From NCBI GenBank assembly GCA_022747635.1, contig JAKTNV010000009.1, positions 27,443,122-27,507,121 on the forward strand: a DNA stretch of 64,000 nt. The letters run 5' to 3'. Shown here in pieces: positions 12,080-23,004 of the stretch (its first letter is position 1; every line of letters begins with the position of its first letter). Origin of the DNA: Hetaerina americana. Its lineage: Eukaryota; Arthropoda; Insecta; Odonata; Calopterygidae. The notes under the pieces were generated by a model. The model worked only from the letters and a program-made list of their open reading frames with translations, searched no databases and was not told the DNA's origin. The position numbers and the translations under genes were made by a program.

Positions 12080-13080
12080 ATTTACGGTATCGCGTCTAGT
12101 GATCAATCGACATTCCTAATCCTCAATTCACTCGATGGTTCTAGGAAAACCCCGCGAGTCGGTCCCGAAAGCCCACTCCCAAAGTGCCAGAAAAAAAAAA
12201 CCTTTCGTGATTTTTTTTTGCACTTCAAGGACAAGTGTTTCCGTTCATTAACGCCAATGAACCTCCACAGAGCGGAATCCGAGTGGGAAGGAGCAGTAGC
12301 CAGTGGGGAGGCGTCCGCTCGGACTCCACGTGAAACAATTTTCGCTCCTGGTAACGTATCGGGCGGGGAGGAGGAGGAGGGGGGGGAGCGTGGGATCTTA
12401 AATGGTAGCGGGGAGGGGGGATGAGAAATGGAAGCCGAGTGAGTAATGGAATCAGCAATGAGAAAGTTCCCAAGAAAGAGAGAGAGAGAGAGGAGGAGGA
12501 GGAGAGAGGGATGTGGAAAAAAAAACCCTGGACGACAAATTCCGCGAAACGCTTAATTTATTCGATTCAAATTAAATGCTACAGAGTTTTGGCGTCTGTG
12601 TGTATTCCGCGTCTCCCGAGCGGCCGAGAATGGTTTCCAAGGACGGATTCAGGAGGGAGTAAACTCCTCCCTCCCACCCTCTCTCGAAGTGTCTCTCCAC
12701 CTCCCTTCGGCGCCCTTCCCCCTCTCTCCCTAACTCCCTCTCGCTGCGGACGGCTTCGTAACCACAAATTAGGCGATACAGATCTGCGCATAATTTATTC
12801 CATTCGTTAGCCCTTTGTTTTTTATTCTTAAACCTTCCCCCCCAGCCCCCCGCGCCCGACAACGATTACCATTCCGATCTCCTTTTGCTCTTCTCCGTCC
12901 CACTCCTCCCTTATTCTGTTCACCTCGTGCCCCCCCCTCTGTCTCCCTCCGCTTTATATTTGAATACGCCTCCCGATCCTATTTTGTTTTATTCAGGCCG
13001 AGAGGGAGTGAGTAGGGTGTGCGTGTGTGTGCATGTGTGTGTGTGTGTGTGGACGGGGGGAGGTTGAGTAATTTTTTTAA
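12080..13080. promoter_or_regulatory. GC-rich island with purine and pyrimidine blocks
   Basis: The island has a purine-rich block (about 12,360-12,520, including a GA run at 12,475-12,500), an AT-richer centre, a pyrimidine-rich block (about 12,655-12,740 and 12,830-12,960) and a GT repeat near 13,020-13,051. Frames crossing it are compositional. The switch of strand bias within one island is notable. Function unknown. Confidence 0.35.
13019..13051. repeat. (GT)n microsatellite
   Basis: GT repeat with one GC and one CA interruption, at the edge of the GC-rich island. Confidence 0.9.
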
Positions 13081-13084
13081 TTGT

Positions 13085-13860
13085 CTCAATTTACATTTCC
13101 AAACCGTTTGCCTCCTCCTGTGAGTTCTTTCCCTCCTCTCTCTTTTCTAATCGTCAATTATGTTGTTATTATTCGGAGCAAAGTATCTGCAATTTAAATT
13201 TATTTGCGCGTATCGAATCTGTAACTCGATCTCGTAATAGTAGGCGCTGCTGAAGGCGAGGGAGTCTCTTATTGCCGTCAGGTTGACGGGGGCCCGCTTT
13301 CCCCCGACGATTTCCATTTACATTTCGCATTCGTGGAGATACGAGTCTAATATCTGTTCCCACGATTATTATGTATAGATGTTCACTCGTTCCCCTGATA
13401 AGAGAGGACTACAATCCCGCTGACGCATGTCTTTGAAGAGACCTAACAACTAGATTCCTGGCACGTTCCTATTTTGCATTGGTCTCCCCCAGGATTTAGC
13501 TCTATTACTTTCAAATTATGCGAGCCAAGTTTTCTCATTATCACCTGCGTGTGATTGCCCCGATGATCTCACCAGCGATAAATCGTTTCGTTTGCGAAAG
13601 TTAAGTTTGAAGTAAATTAAACAGGAGCGTTTTCGAAATATACTGATGATTTGTCACCTTAATATGACTAAAAACGTTTTGCCAGTTCTCCCGACGAATG
13701 ACATCCTTAACTCAAACAAAACAGAGTAAATTCGTTTGAATAACTATCAGAGGTTAATAACCTTCGTGAAATGCAGATATGAAATATAGCATTAGAAAAT
13801 AGTTAAAATAGTTTAGCAACATTAATATTTGTATACTTACCTTTCACCATAGATGTTTTA
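13085..13860. other. Non-coding DNA, no feature seen
   Basis: AT-rich, with no long frame and no recognised repeat. Confidence 0.55.
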
Positions 13861-13865
13861 TAGCT

Positions 13866-13880
13866 ATAAGGCATATTTCT
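13866..13880. repeat. Left copy of 15-bp target site duplication
   Basis: ATAAGGCATATTTCT is repeated exactly at 14,081-14,095 and brackets the 200-bp element between them. Confidence 0.85.
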
Positions 13881-14080
13881 AATAAATGAGAAAGAAAAAC
13901 TTTGTTCCAATCCACCACTTTATTTCAGGTACGACTAGTTTCGACGCTACGGCGTACCTGAGGATGACGCCGTAGCGTCGAAACTAGTCGTACCTGAAAT
14001 AAAGTGGTGGATTGGAAAGAAGTTTTTCTTTTTCATTTATTAAAATGAACTTCCACAAAGTTGAGGCTGAAACTATTGAG
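13881..14080 (+). mobile_element. Short Penelope-like element with inverted arms and hammerhead ribozyme
   Basis: A 200-base insertion flanked by a perfect 15-bp direct repeat. The left arm 13,881-13,955 is the reverse complement of the right arm 13,967-14,041: 75 bases with only a few differences, around an 11-base loop. The loop plus right arm contain a complete hammerhead core (13,954-13,993). A unique 39-base tail (14,042-14,080) precedes the right target copy. Known of the family: PLEs have terminal repeats with hammerhead motifs, are often 5'-truncated with an inverted partial terminal copy, and make variable target duplications. The unit has no coding capacity, so it is a truncated PLE or a non-autonomous ribozyme-bearing derivative. 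Confidence 0.75.
13954..13993 (+). ncRNA. Hammerhead ribozyme motif, minimal stem III
   Basis: Read along the plus strand: stem I 5' strand GTAC (13,954-13,957); core CTGAGGA (13,958-13,964, fits CTGANGA); one extra T (13,965); stem II GACGC/GCGTC with CGTA loop (13,966-13,979); core GAA (13,980-13,982); stem III AC/GT with a TA loop (13,983-13,988); cleavage-site C (13,989, giving GTC); stem I 3' strand GTAC (13,990-13,993). All universally required core bases are present. The unpaired T before stem II is unusual, and a two-pair stem III is expected to cleave best as a dimer. Activity is inferred, not shown. Confidence 0.7.
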
Positions 14081-14095
14081 ATAAGGCATATTTCT
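14081..14095. repeat. Right copy of 15-bp target site duplication
   Basis: Exact copy of 13,866-13,880, immediately after the element tail. Confidence 0.85.
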
Positions 14096-14711
14096 ATTCA
14101 CAAAGCTAGCATCTTCATACACGGATATTTGTAAATGTTCCTAATACCAGCCATGAGACGCACCTGCATTAGCAATAGAAAGCACGCATCCCAAACACTA
14201 ACTTAGTGTATAAGGTATCAATTTTTGATTGTAGTTTGCGTTTATTCTCTCATTCAGGCATTCCGTGAATTTCCTTTAAGTTCTCAACATTTTCCTATGT
14301 TAAAAAATATCCTTTCCGATTGTTTTTTTCGGTCAATGATATTTTTTGAGAAAAAATTTGGTGCCAAACTGCTCATAAAAAATATACCGTTGTTAAATTT
14401 TTATCGCAAGATCAGAATTTATTTTAATGCATATATTATATAAAGAGCATTTAAAAAAATGTCATTCACGGTTGAAGTCCCCTTGTCCTGTCAATTTTCG
14501 TGGTGGCTAAGTTATTGTCTTCCTCTAAGGTCAAATCCCCTGCGTTCTGGAAATTTTAAATGGAAAAATTGCTTCCATTAACGTTCCTATGTCTTCAAGA
14601 CTGGTCTTCTGATCCAACAACGACATTGGCAATTTCTTAAATTCATGCCCGGGCTCTTCTAACTCACTTTGATCTCTGTGTTGACAGGGTTTAAATTATA
14701 AAACCTGAGTC

Positions 14712-14712
<1 letters not shown>
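14096..14712. other. AT-rich non-coding DNA, no feature seen
   Basis: No gene, RNA or repeat was recognised. Confidence 0.55.

Positions 14713-14780
<68 letters not shown>
14713..14780. repeat. (TA)n microsatellite
   Basis: About 60 bases of near-perfect TA repeat, ending in CACATATA. Confidence 0.95.
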
Positions 14781-14784
14781 TTCA

Positions 14785-15420
14785 TTTATTTTGTTTATTT
14801 ATTAGTATTTTCCGAGAGGGAGGAAGAATTAAAAAATAATTAGAAGATCATGATAATCGATTGCGCCCGTGTCTTCTTAGACAATGGGAGAAGGAAAGAG
14901 AACATCCGTATTCATGCTAAACACTGACCAAAAGGGCTTTAAACTATGTAGCCCTTAGAGTAAACGACGCGTAATAATAAACCCTTATTTGTTCGAGACA
15001 GATAATGAAACCGGAAAGCCTCCTCTTCCACAAGCCTCTCCTCAAACTGATATATATTGTTAGGGTTCTGTTACTAGTAAATTAATTTAATAAAATACAG
15101 ATTTTTAAATGAAAGTATAACATTATAGAATGTAATTGTACAATTGAAATTCCAACAATGATTAAAAGAATTTAAAACGGAAAGGGTGATGTGAAAAACA
15201 AGCCATAGTCACCCGCAAAACCGTAATGAATTACAATTCGCGGGATAATGTGCTATTTTTCATCGGATGAAAAAAATGCGAACACAAAAACCACCTCAAT
15301 AAACTCGAAAACTGGTTTGAAATTTAAAAAATACAAAAGGGAAAATAAACGAATAAATAAACTTTGTTCGGCCTCAACAAATTCGAAGCCGCGGTAAATG
15401 CAGGCAGTGACATACATGTA
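14785..15420. other. AT-rich non-coding DNA, no feature seen
   Basis: No recognised content. Confidence 0.55.
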
Positions 15421-15424
15421 ACCG

Positions 15425-16165
15425 TTTCATCACTCCGTGAGACGCGTGAATACTCACGCGTGTCATAAAGCCCTTGCATTAATTCCAGTCGAAACACATA
15501 TTCCAGGCCCTTCCCTCTCTCCACTTCCCCTCACAAAAGTCGAACACCATGCACCACCTCCCGTGGCTCGCCTTCATTGGGTGACGAAGAGGGGGCGGGG
15601 CTAGGGCCTGCCCCGGGCCCCAAATTGCCCCGGCGCGAATTACAGCTCTCCTTCCGCAAGTTTATGGCCCTTCACCCCTTCCATCAAACGCCTCCCACTT
15701 GGCTCCTCCGTGGTCCTCCGGGCAAGACACCGCCCTCCCTCCCTCCCTCCTCTTCTCTCCCTCCCAACCCACACCTCTGCGCCGGAACCTTTCCCTCCCC
15801 TCAGCCCACTCACTCACCCACACCCCCGCCTGCGCCCACGTCATGTACGCATGACGTGTGTGTGTGGCGGTGGGAGTGCGAGAGGAACACAGGGGGGGGG
15901 TTTAGTGGCTATGGGTGGCCCATAACGTCATCCCCCCTCCCGGGCCTTTTTATCGGTGGGACGCACCGGGTTTATTTTTGAGAAGGGAGGGAATTATGTC
16001 GAAGCATCATGCAACTTTACCTCCCATGAGGTGAAAGTGATCTTAAATTCAACCACCGCGGGAAAACAGCCCTACTCAGGCAAGCATAGCCAAGATATAC
16101 CTAACACAAAAAGCGATAAGGGACGAGTGGAAAAACGTCCACGGGCAATGGCGGAGGTGCGCTGA
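15425..16165. promoter_or_regulatory. GC-rich island with CpG palindrome and pyrimidine tract
   Basis: The island begins with a CpG palindrome, ACGCGTGA-ATAC-TCACGCGT (15,442-15,461). It continues through a C-rich block (15,560-15,840), a short GT run and a nine-G run (near 15,893-15,901). A Pro-rich 134-codon frame (15,577-15,981) follows the strand bias and is not supported as a gene. A regulatory or promoter role is inferred only from composition. Confidence 0.35.
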
Positions 16166-16169
16166 ATTT

Positions 16170-18075
16170 GAATGTGCAGCTTGGTAATTCCTAGAGAAAA
16201 AACCGATATACTCCAATGCTCTTAATATTGTTCCGCAAAACCCCAAACCTTTTTACTCAAATTCTTGCCTTTTTTTGCAAGCATCAAGTCGCCATTTTAG
16301 TTTTTACCAGTGTCTGAAGAGAGCCATTGATTTCAGTGGTGTCAAATCAATCACATATCAGTCTGTATTTTTAATAATCCCGCTCGATTGATTTTATAAT
16401 ATTTTAGTTTTAGAAGAGTTTTTTTATCCCCTGCAAAAATTCGACTAAATCGGAATACCAAAGCTATATTAAATGATATTAAACACGACCTCATGACTGT
16501 AGTGCTCATTCAGTCGTCTTGCATCTTGGGACCAGCATATTGGAAATGCTATCCCATATAAGCCATCACAGTCATAACACATCAGTCGGTTTTCATTGAT
16601 GCCCAATTAAAGTACAAATATTCTGGTGGGATTATTTAAAAAAAAATTATTGATCAGCTCCTTTCGGGAAGTTAGTAAATCATTGGACACCGCTCTCTAA
16701 TGGCTAATAAATAATGAAAAAGCTTGGGGCCAATCGTAATGGTGGGGCATTGCGTGTATTCTCTAATGAATTAAGTTTAATAATATTCCCCTATGGCTAC
16801 GGCATATTGAGAAAGTTTGTGTCAATAAAAAATAGAGAAAAATCTCATCGAAATATGTCTAAAAATATGTTTAGTATAACTACTTTCTAAATTATTAAGA
16901 CACTAGTGAACAGAAAATTTGTCAAACTTCTAAATCAATAAAAAGACACAAATATAGTAATCATTTAAAAAAATTCATTTGCACATTGAGATGTGATAAG
17001 ATCTCATTTTCCTGCGTTGAGATTTTATTTTCATAGTTCTATTGTCAATTTCGATTTATCTCATGACGAAATAATACCTTCTGGCATTTGCTGATAAGTA
17101 CACACATGTAGCGATACCATATTGTTAATAATAAGAAGAGAGCAATTCCAAGAAAATATGTTATTTAGTTTATGATTTATATGTCCAGTTGTTACCTCCT
17201 TTTGTCCGTCAGAACACTCCACGCCTATAGATATCCTATTTTGATCGAGTTTATTCACTGGAAATTTTGGGTAGGCTGGTTTAACGAAAAATCCGTTACT
17301 TACTCTTTCCTTTCACATGTATCTCACTTTTCGTATTTCGTTTTGCATGTATATCAGTATTGTATATAAAAGTTATGTATTACAACCTACTGAAGACTAC
17401 AAACAGCTTTAGATTAAAAAATAATAAACACGATGGCATCAGTCTTGACTAATTGGAAGTTCATCTTGAGAAATGAAGGATACAAGTTATTTTTACAAAG
17501 ACTTTCAATAAATGTTTGTTGAAAAGTATCTTGTATTCTTTACTTCTAAACATGAAATAATTTTTTATAATTTAGTGTCTTTTAAGCTGACCTTAATCCA
17601 GTTAATCCTATCTTTAAATTTATGATTTCTTTTATAATTCCTGGCCTTATGATAATGTTAAGTGGTGTGTGCATTTAGTGCGGAATAACTCCAAGCGCTA
17701 TACCTTTTTGATTCCTATCGGTTGTTATCATATGCATGCAGTTTACTCATATACACAATAATCTTTTGTGTCCTAATTTTTATTTTTTAAGCTATTACCA
17801 AGCATTGTTGCGCAATACAATTTGCTTATTTGCATGTTGGCTTTATGTCATCGTGTCACCACTTCTTTCAACGCGTAGAACGTTACTTCAAGTCCTCTGA
17901 AGTGTGACATAATGCCATTTAATGTGTATTCTTTTCTAATCAACCCAGCAGATTCATAGGGAAAGGATATATTCCAGCATTAAATACCCTACCTTGTATT
18001 TATGGACATACAGTCAAACACCTTTATCAAAATCGTATTCCTTTACGTTCTTGTAACATGTCCCGAGGCGATAGG
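16170..18075. other. AT-rich non-coding DNA, no feature seen
   Basis: Only short random frames; no recognised repeats. Confidence 0.6.
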
Positions 18076-18079
18076 ACAT

Positions 18080-18500
18080 CAGGCACTCTCGAATAAAAGG
18101 ACAACAGCTCGGAGCGCCTCGTTGTCTAGCAACACCCCTCCCCTCCCTTCCCATCCACCCCGTTGTCGCTGGTCCCAGAGGCCGACGCTCAACCCCACGA
18201 GGTACAACTCCCGTGTTTGGAGATAGCAGCGAACGTCAGTGTCTCTTACGTTTTGGGGTTTAGTGAGTCTCATAAATTCCATTATCGGGTCGGTTATCCG
18301 TTAATAAGGTGAAAGAACCCTTTCCTATACCTCTCCACCCTTGAACTCCGAGGGACGCCAGCCCCCTCAGCCCCGCTACCCTCCTCGCGTGACTGCCGCC
18401 ACTTCCCGAGGCAGGAGGAGAGGGCGGGGAGGGAGCTTTAAGGAGCATGAAATTGAACGCGGGTTGCCGCACGTACCTTTGTCGCTCTCTTTCCACCAGA
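18080..18500. promoter_or_regulatory. Small GC-rich island
   Basis: CpG-richer than its flanks, with C-rich (18,125-18,170) and G-rich (18,395-18,440) patches. Short frames on both strands look compositional. Function unknown. Confidence 0.3.
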
Positions 18501-18504
18501 ATTG

Positions 18505-21500
18505 CACGTAATTCAAGTAATCCAAGAGTCATCCAAGGATTTCAAGCTTCATATTTGAGGATCGTAAGGATGTTTAAAAGGTAGACCTATCTTGGACATT
18601 CAATTTGATATCTTTGAGAATTCGCTTAGACATTTGTTGTATCTTTTAGACCGAAGAAAATCTTCCTTCCAATTTAACTGGAGTCAGGAAATAAGGTGAA
18701 TTTAAATGAGAAAATAATTAAACATTTGGCAAATGAAATATATAGAACCTTTTGGTACATATGATTGCGACGGTCACGTTAACCATGGAGCAATGGGACT
18801 ACGAGCAATAGAATTTTAAGCTTACAGCGTTCGCATTCTGATATCGAAGGTTATTTTGATAAATTGAAGTTTTGGAAGTCATCACGTGGAACGAAATTTT
18901 CTTAATTTTCGAAACATTATAATTCTTTGATTATTTTTACCATTGCTCTTAGCGATTAATTTTTTCTCATAGATCACGAAGCCAGGTGAGTAATGTTTTA
19001 TTTCTTAACTTCAAAATGTATTTGTGTGAAGGGTTTTACCAAATTTTGAGTCGAGGAGAACATTTTGATGCGCAAGAGGTCCAAGAGTTGCATATACGCA
19101 TAAAGAAGTTAGGTATTATTTGTTCGGACAGCGCTCTTACCCCCTGTCATCCATTTCTCTTCACTGACCTCTTGCCTTAAAAAAAATCGCTTTTCGTGCC
19201 TAAATGAAGTAGCTCCTCGTAATTTTATTTCTCAGAATGAAAATTTGCAGCGCCGTCGCATTCCACAAATACAAAAGCCGCCGTCAAAGCGTGCGATTTA
19301 AACAATGTTATGATAAACTGGAATTTACAAGCTCGAATCCACTTTACTAATCAGAAAAACACTGCAGAGGTAAAAATAAATAAACACAGAGAGATATTGA
19401 GATTCGGATTGAAGAATTCCTTCCCTCCTATATAGTATATTATTTGCGCGGTAAGCCCGATTTCAGCAAGCATTCAACCGATTGGCCCAAGCCCACCCGC
19501 ACCCTGCCTCCACACCAACCCGCTGAGATCAAAGGTGTTTGACACTAGACGTATTGGGACGATTAGTACTATTCCTGCAGAGGAATTTTAGGAAAAATAC
19601 AAACGAAAAAAAATTCTTACCTTTTCATCTCATCCCTCACAGATAATCCACAGTGATTCGATCCCAACCCTCTCCCGCCGCTAAATAAATGAATGATTGA
19701 TGAATTGGGAGTTTGAGTTTACCTCTGCCAAGGGGATTCCGACCTCATACCTCAGTGACCTTCCCTCCGACAACAACGTGAATGTTCCCGATATATTAAC
19801 GACACCTCGGTTGCCTCAACCTTAATTGTTCTAAACAGGAAAAACCAGTAGCTGCATCGAAAAGTAATGAAATGAATTTTTAAAAAATGGTAAAAAAGTA
19901 ATGAAAGACAAATTTTGTAAATAACTCGGGGAATACATTTTTCTGCAACGTCTTTATGGCAAGCATACGCTGGAGTGATTATTACTATATAGAGATGTCA
20001 TTAGAGGATTACCATTAGGCAGAGTAGCGCAACCTGCCGCTTCGTTTCTGGTGGAGTTATGCCAACTGCAGCAATACTTTCGTTATTGTCACTCAAAACA
20101 TTGATTTTATACCGTTTATGGGATGCTTTTAAATTATCTGGCAGATTCGGGCCGCTTTTAATTTTCAGATATATTCGGTCACCTTCGTTCACAATTTAAC
20201 GCTAAAATTTCATCTTATGCTCGATGTACTTCGCTTCACTTCAGAAAATAAAAGAAACGTCGCATTATATGTTTTTCAATTCCAACTTTTGCCGAATGCA
20301 TAGGAATGCTTTTAATGGTGTTATTCGCTGCACCCGTGGCCGTGAGGAACTCTTCTTTGGAGCCTATGCCTTTTGGGGAATCTTTTCGCCTTAAATACAA
20401 CGGAAATTATGTACCTCTTAAATGGTATTCCGACTAGATTTTTGAGTAGCTGATATCCTTAGAGCATCAAAACATGCACTGCACGGTACATTGACTTTAT
20501 TTATAAATTATTGCGATTTATTAAAGTTAATTTAATATAGTTGATTTGGTAAATTTAATAAGTATAAGTGAAATTGAGTAATTTAACACGAAATTAAAAT
20601 TTCGCATGTGCAAATGGCCTCCCCCCTTGAGATATTTCCAGTACCGCTGAAGCCAAGAGTGCATACATGTATTAGATTATCTTCAGGGTGAAACCCCTTT
20701 ATGGTAACACTGGTTCGGAAAGAGGATGCACTCACATAAAAATATAATAAACTCTACATTCTCCGATTATTTATTTTCGAAATCGGAAAAGTGTAAGCCA
20801 CAAATATGTTCATTAAAATAAAAAAATAATTTAAATTTCTGAAAAAGTATTGAACGATGTAGCCACGATCACAATTTAAATTAAAATCCCGTCGTAGGTT
20901 GATTAATGTATTTATTTGGGATACGGCAGAGATGAGGAGGACGGTATGGGGTCGCGCGGCAGGGGCTGTACTATAATTTTAGCCTTTTTTTCAGGAAATC
21001 GAATGAAAACCCTTCCTTATCATCGTGGTTTGTTTCCATTTCATTTTTATAGGAATCTTGATGGGGCTTAATCGAAAACGTCCATGGCATGGAATTTGAG
21101 GATGTAGTCACGTGACCACCTGATCAATTAATAAGGCACGCCATGGTGAACCGGTGGGATAAGAAAACGGGACTCGTTTGAAATTTCCTTGGTTTTAAAA
21201 GCTTCAGTTTTGACTGAGATAAATGAAGATGGACTTTGATCTGATATCTAATGCAAACACATCCAATATTGACTTGAGAAAAGACCTGCTCACGTGCCGC
21301 GATTTTTCTATGATTTTATTAGTACTAGTGGCAAAGTGGTATTTTAAGTTAACAACATTCGGGTGCATATCAGCTTAACTGTTTATTAAGCGCGAATTAT
21401 ATAAAAATGGTAATGATAACAATTTTAGCATTAAGATAATGAGGGTATTATTTATTCAGATCTCCATATGTTACTTTGTTGTTGTTTTCCTGATGGCGCT

Positions 21501-21705
21501 CTTGCCGGAAATGTAAGAATTCCATGAAAATAAACTGGTTTTTATAATTTATATCTCACCAATAGAACTCATGAACATTCCATAGTGACAAATTGTGACC
21601 GTGTTACAATAAATAGAAATATAATTATTTATAACGAGGTAGAAAGGGAATTAAGGATACCTTAATCTTTAAGGAAAGGATGGAAAAAAATTTTCATGAG
21701 TTTCT
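18505..21705. other. AT-rich non-coding DNA, no feature seen
   Basis: About 3.2 kb without recognised genes, RNAs or repeats. Two small patches of higher GC (about 19,480-19,800 and 20,930-21,180) have no identifiable content. Confidence 0.55.
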
Positions 21706-21709
21706 TCGT

Positions 21710-23000
21710 AGCATTTATGAGAGAGCAATTAGGACTATAGAACAATGTTTGATTCCGCCCGCAGCTAAAGTGGTTCTCAGGATCATCAAAAAGAGGGTGG
21801 AGAGCATGGGCAATTATTACTTAGAGGATGATCAGTTTGATTTCAGGAATGGGAGAAACAAATGTGGCGCCAAAGCAGTAATGATGACACTAATGAAGAA
21901 GAACATAGAATGCACTCATGATGTATAAGTTTATTTCTTAGATTTCAAGAGGCAGTTTGAAAGAGTGAATTGGTTATGAATAATTAATCTAACAAACTAA
22001 TGATTGTTTTGCATAAAATAGAAGTAGATTGGAGGGATATGTGACTTATCCACAACCTGCACATTTTTCGGTTCGATTGAGAGATGGAGAGTGAGGAAGG
22101 GTCCGGATGGGCAGTGTTAGTAATATTCAGTGTCGTCCATCATCACATGTGCTGTTCAACTTATGTGGAGGATATGATTTAAGAGATATGGGAAGAACTG
22201 GAGATAGGAATTAAAGTCAGTGGAGAATTCATAAAATCAGATAGGTTTGCTGGTGATCAAGTTTTAGTTAACCAGTCAGTCAAGGATTTGCAAACATTGC
22301 TGAGCGCACTGGAAAGCCAGTGCGATAGGTATGGGATGAGTATCAGTGAAAACAAAACAAAGGTTGAGAGTTTTTATAGGAAGAGAAAATTTAAGCTAAT
22401 CATTAAAATAAGAAGCTATAAAATAGAGCAGATACGACTAATTATTTATCTTGGAAGTATTTTGAACCAAAATGGTCAAAGTTGTTGGGACAAAAGAGGA
22501 AGAATGGCCTTAAGCAATGAAGCTTTCACAAGGATAAGGTAATTAATGTCAGGGAAGTTGAGTAAGGATTTTAAGGAAAGATAAGTGAAAACTTTTATAT
22601 GGAGCTTGGTTTTGTACGACGCGGAGACATGGTCGTTGAATAAGCTTATTGGCGATAAGCCTAGATTGGAGGCTTTTGAAATGTTGGTGTGGAGAAGGAT
22701 GGAGAAGGTGAAACGGACGGAAACCAAACGAGGAAGTGTTGGCTTCTTGCTGGAGGAGAGGGGAATGTTGAGAGAAATCCAGAGTAGGTAGAAAAAGGTT
22801 GATCCAGAGTATCTTGATAGGCGATGGAATGTTGAAGACCTGTAATTGAGGGGTAATCGTTAAAAAAGCGAGGAAGGACAGGAATAGGATAAACCTGTCG
22901 GACGAAATGAAAGGAGGAAGGAAGGATACGGAAATGAAGAAGGGTTTATTATACCGTCGGGTGTTAGATGGCCCATGTGTGCAGTAAATTAATATCCTGT
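21710..23000 (+). mobile_element. Degenerate LINE (non-LTR retrotransposon) reverse transcriptase to 3' end
   Basis: Translated pieces follow the order of a non-LTR reverse transcriptase and its C-terminal region. They run KVVLRIIKKRVE and EDDQFDFRNGR (about 21,765-21,860, the DQFGFR region), LDFKRQFERVNW (motif A, Asp codon 21,941-21,943), FAGDQ (motif C, 22,246-22,260; usually FADDQ), GMSISENKTKV, then LVLYDAETWSLNK and LEAFEMLVWRRMEK (22,606-22,710). Stops occur at 21,926, 22,540 and 22,582, with likely frame breaks between motifs A and C. The endonuclease and N-terminal parts are absent. It is a dead, 5'-truncated copy of a family common in arthropods; the clade is not assigned. Confidence 0.85.
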
Positions 23001-23004
23001 GTAA

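Noticed and set aside
14505..14545. tRNA-like boxes (TGGCTAAGT and GGTCAAATCC)
   Set aside because: The two boxes are only about 25 bases apart, too close for a tRNA-type promoter, and there is no stem pairing.
17886..17904. Small hairpin ACTTCAAGTCCTCTGAAGT, also found as ATTTCAAGTCCTCTGAAAT near 43,345
   Set aside because: The compensatory end change is suggestive, but a shared 15-mer is expected about once or more by chance in a window this size, and the flanks are unrelated.
21130..21150. miR-124-like string TAAGGCACGC
   Set aside because: The first ten bases match the microRNA, but the next part has three extra bases and the flanks do not fold into a miR-124 type precursor.
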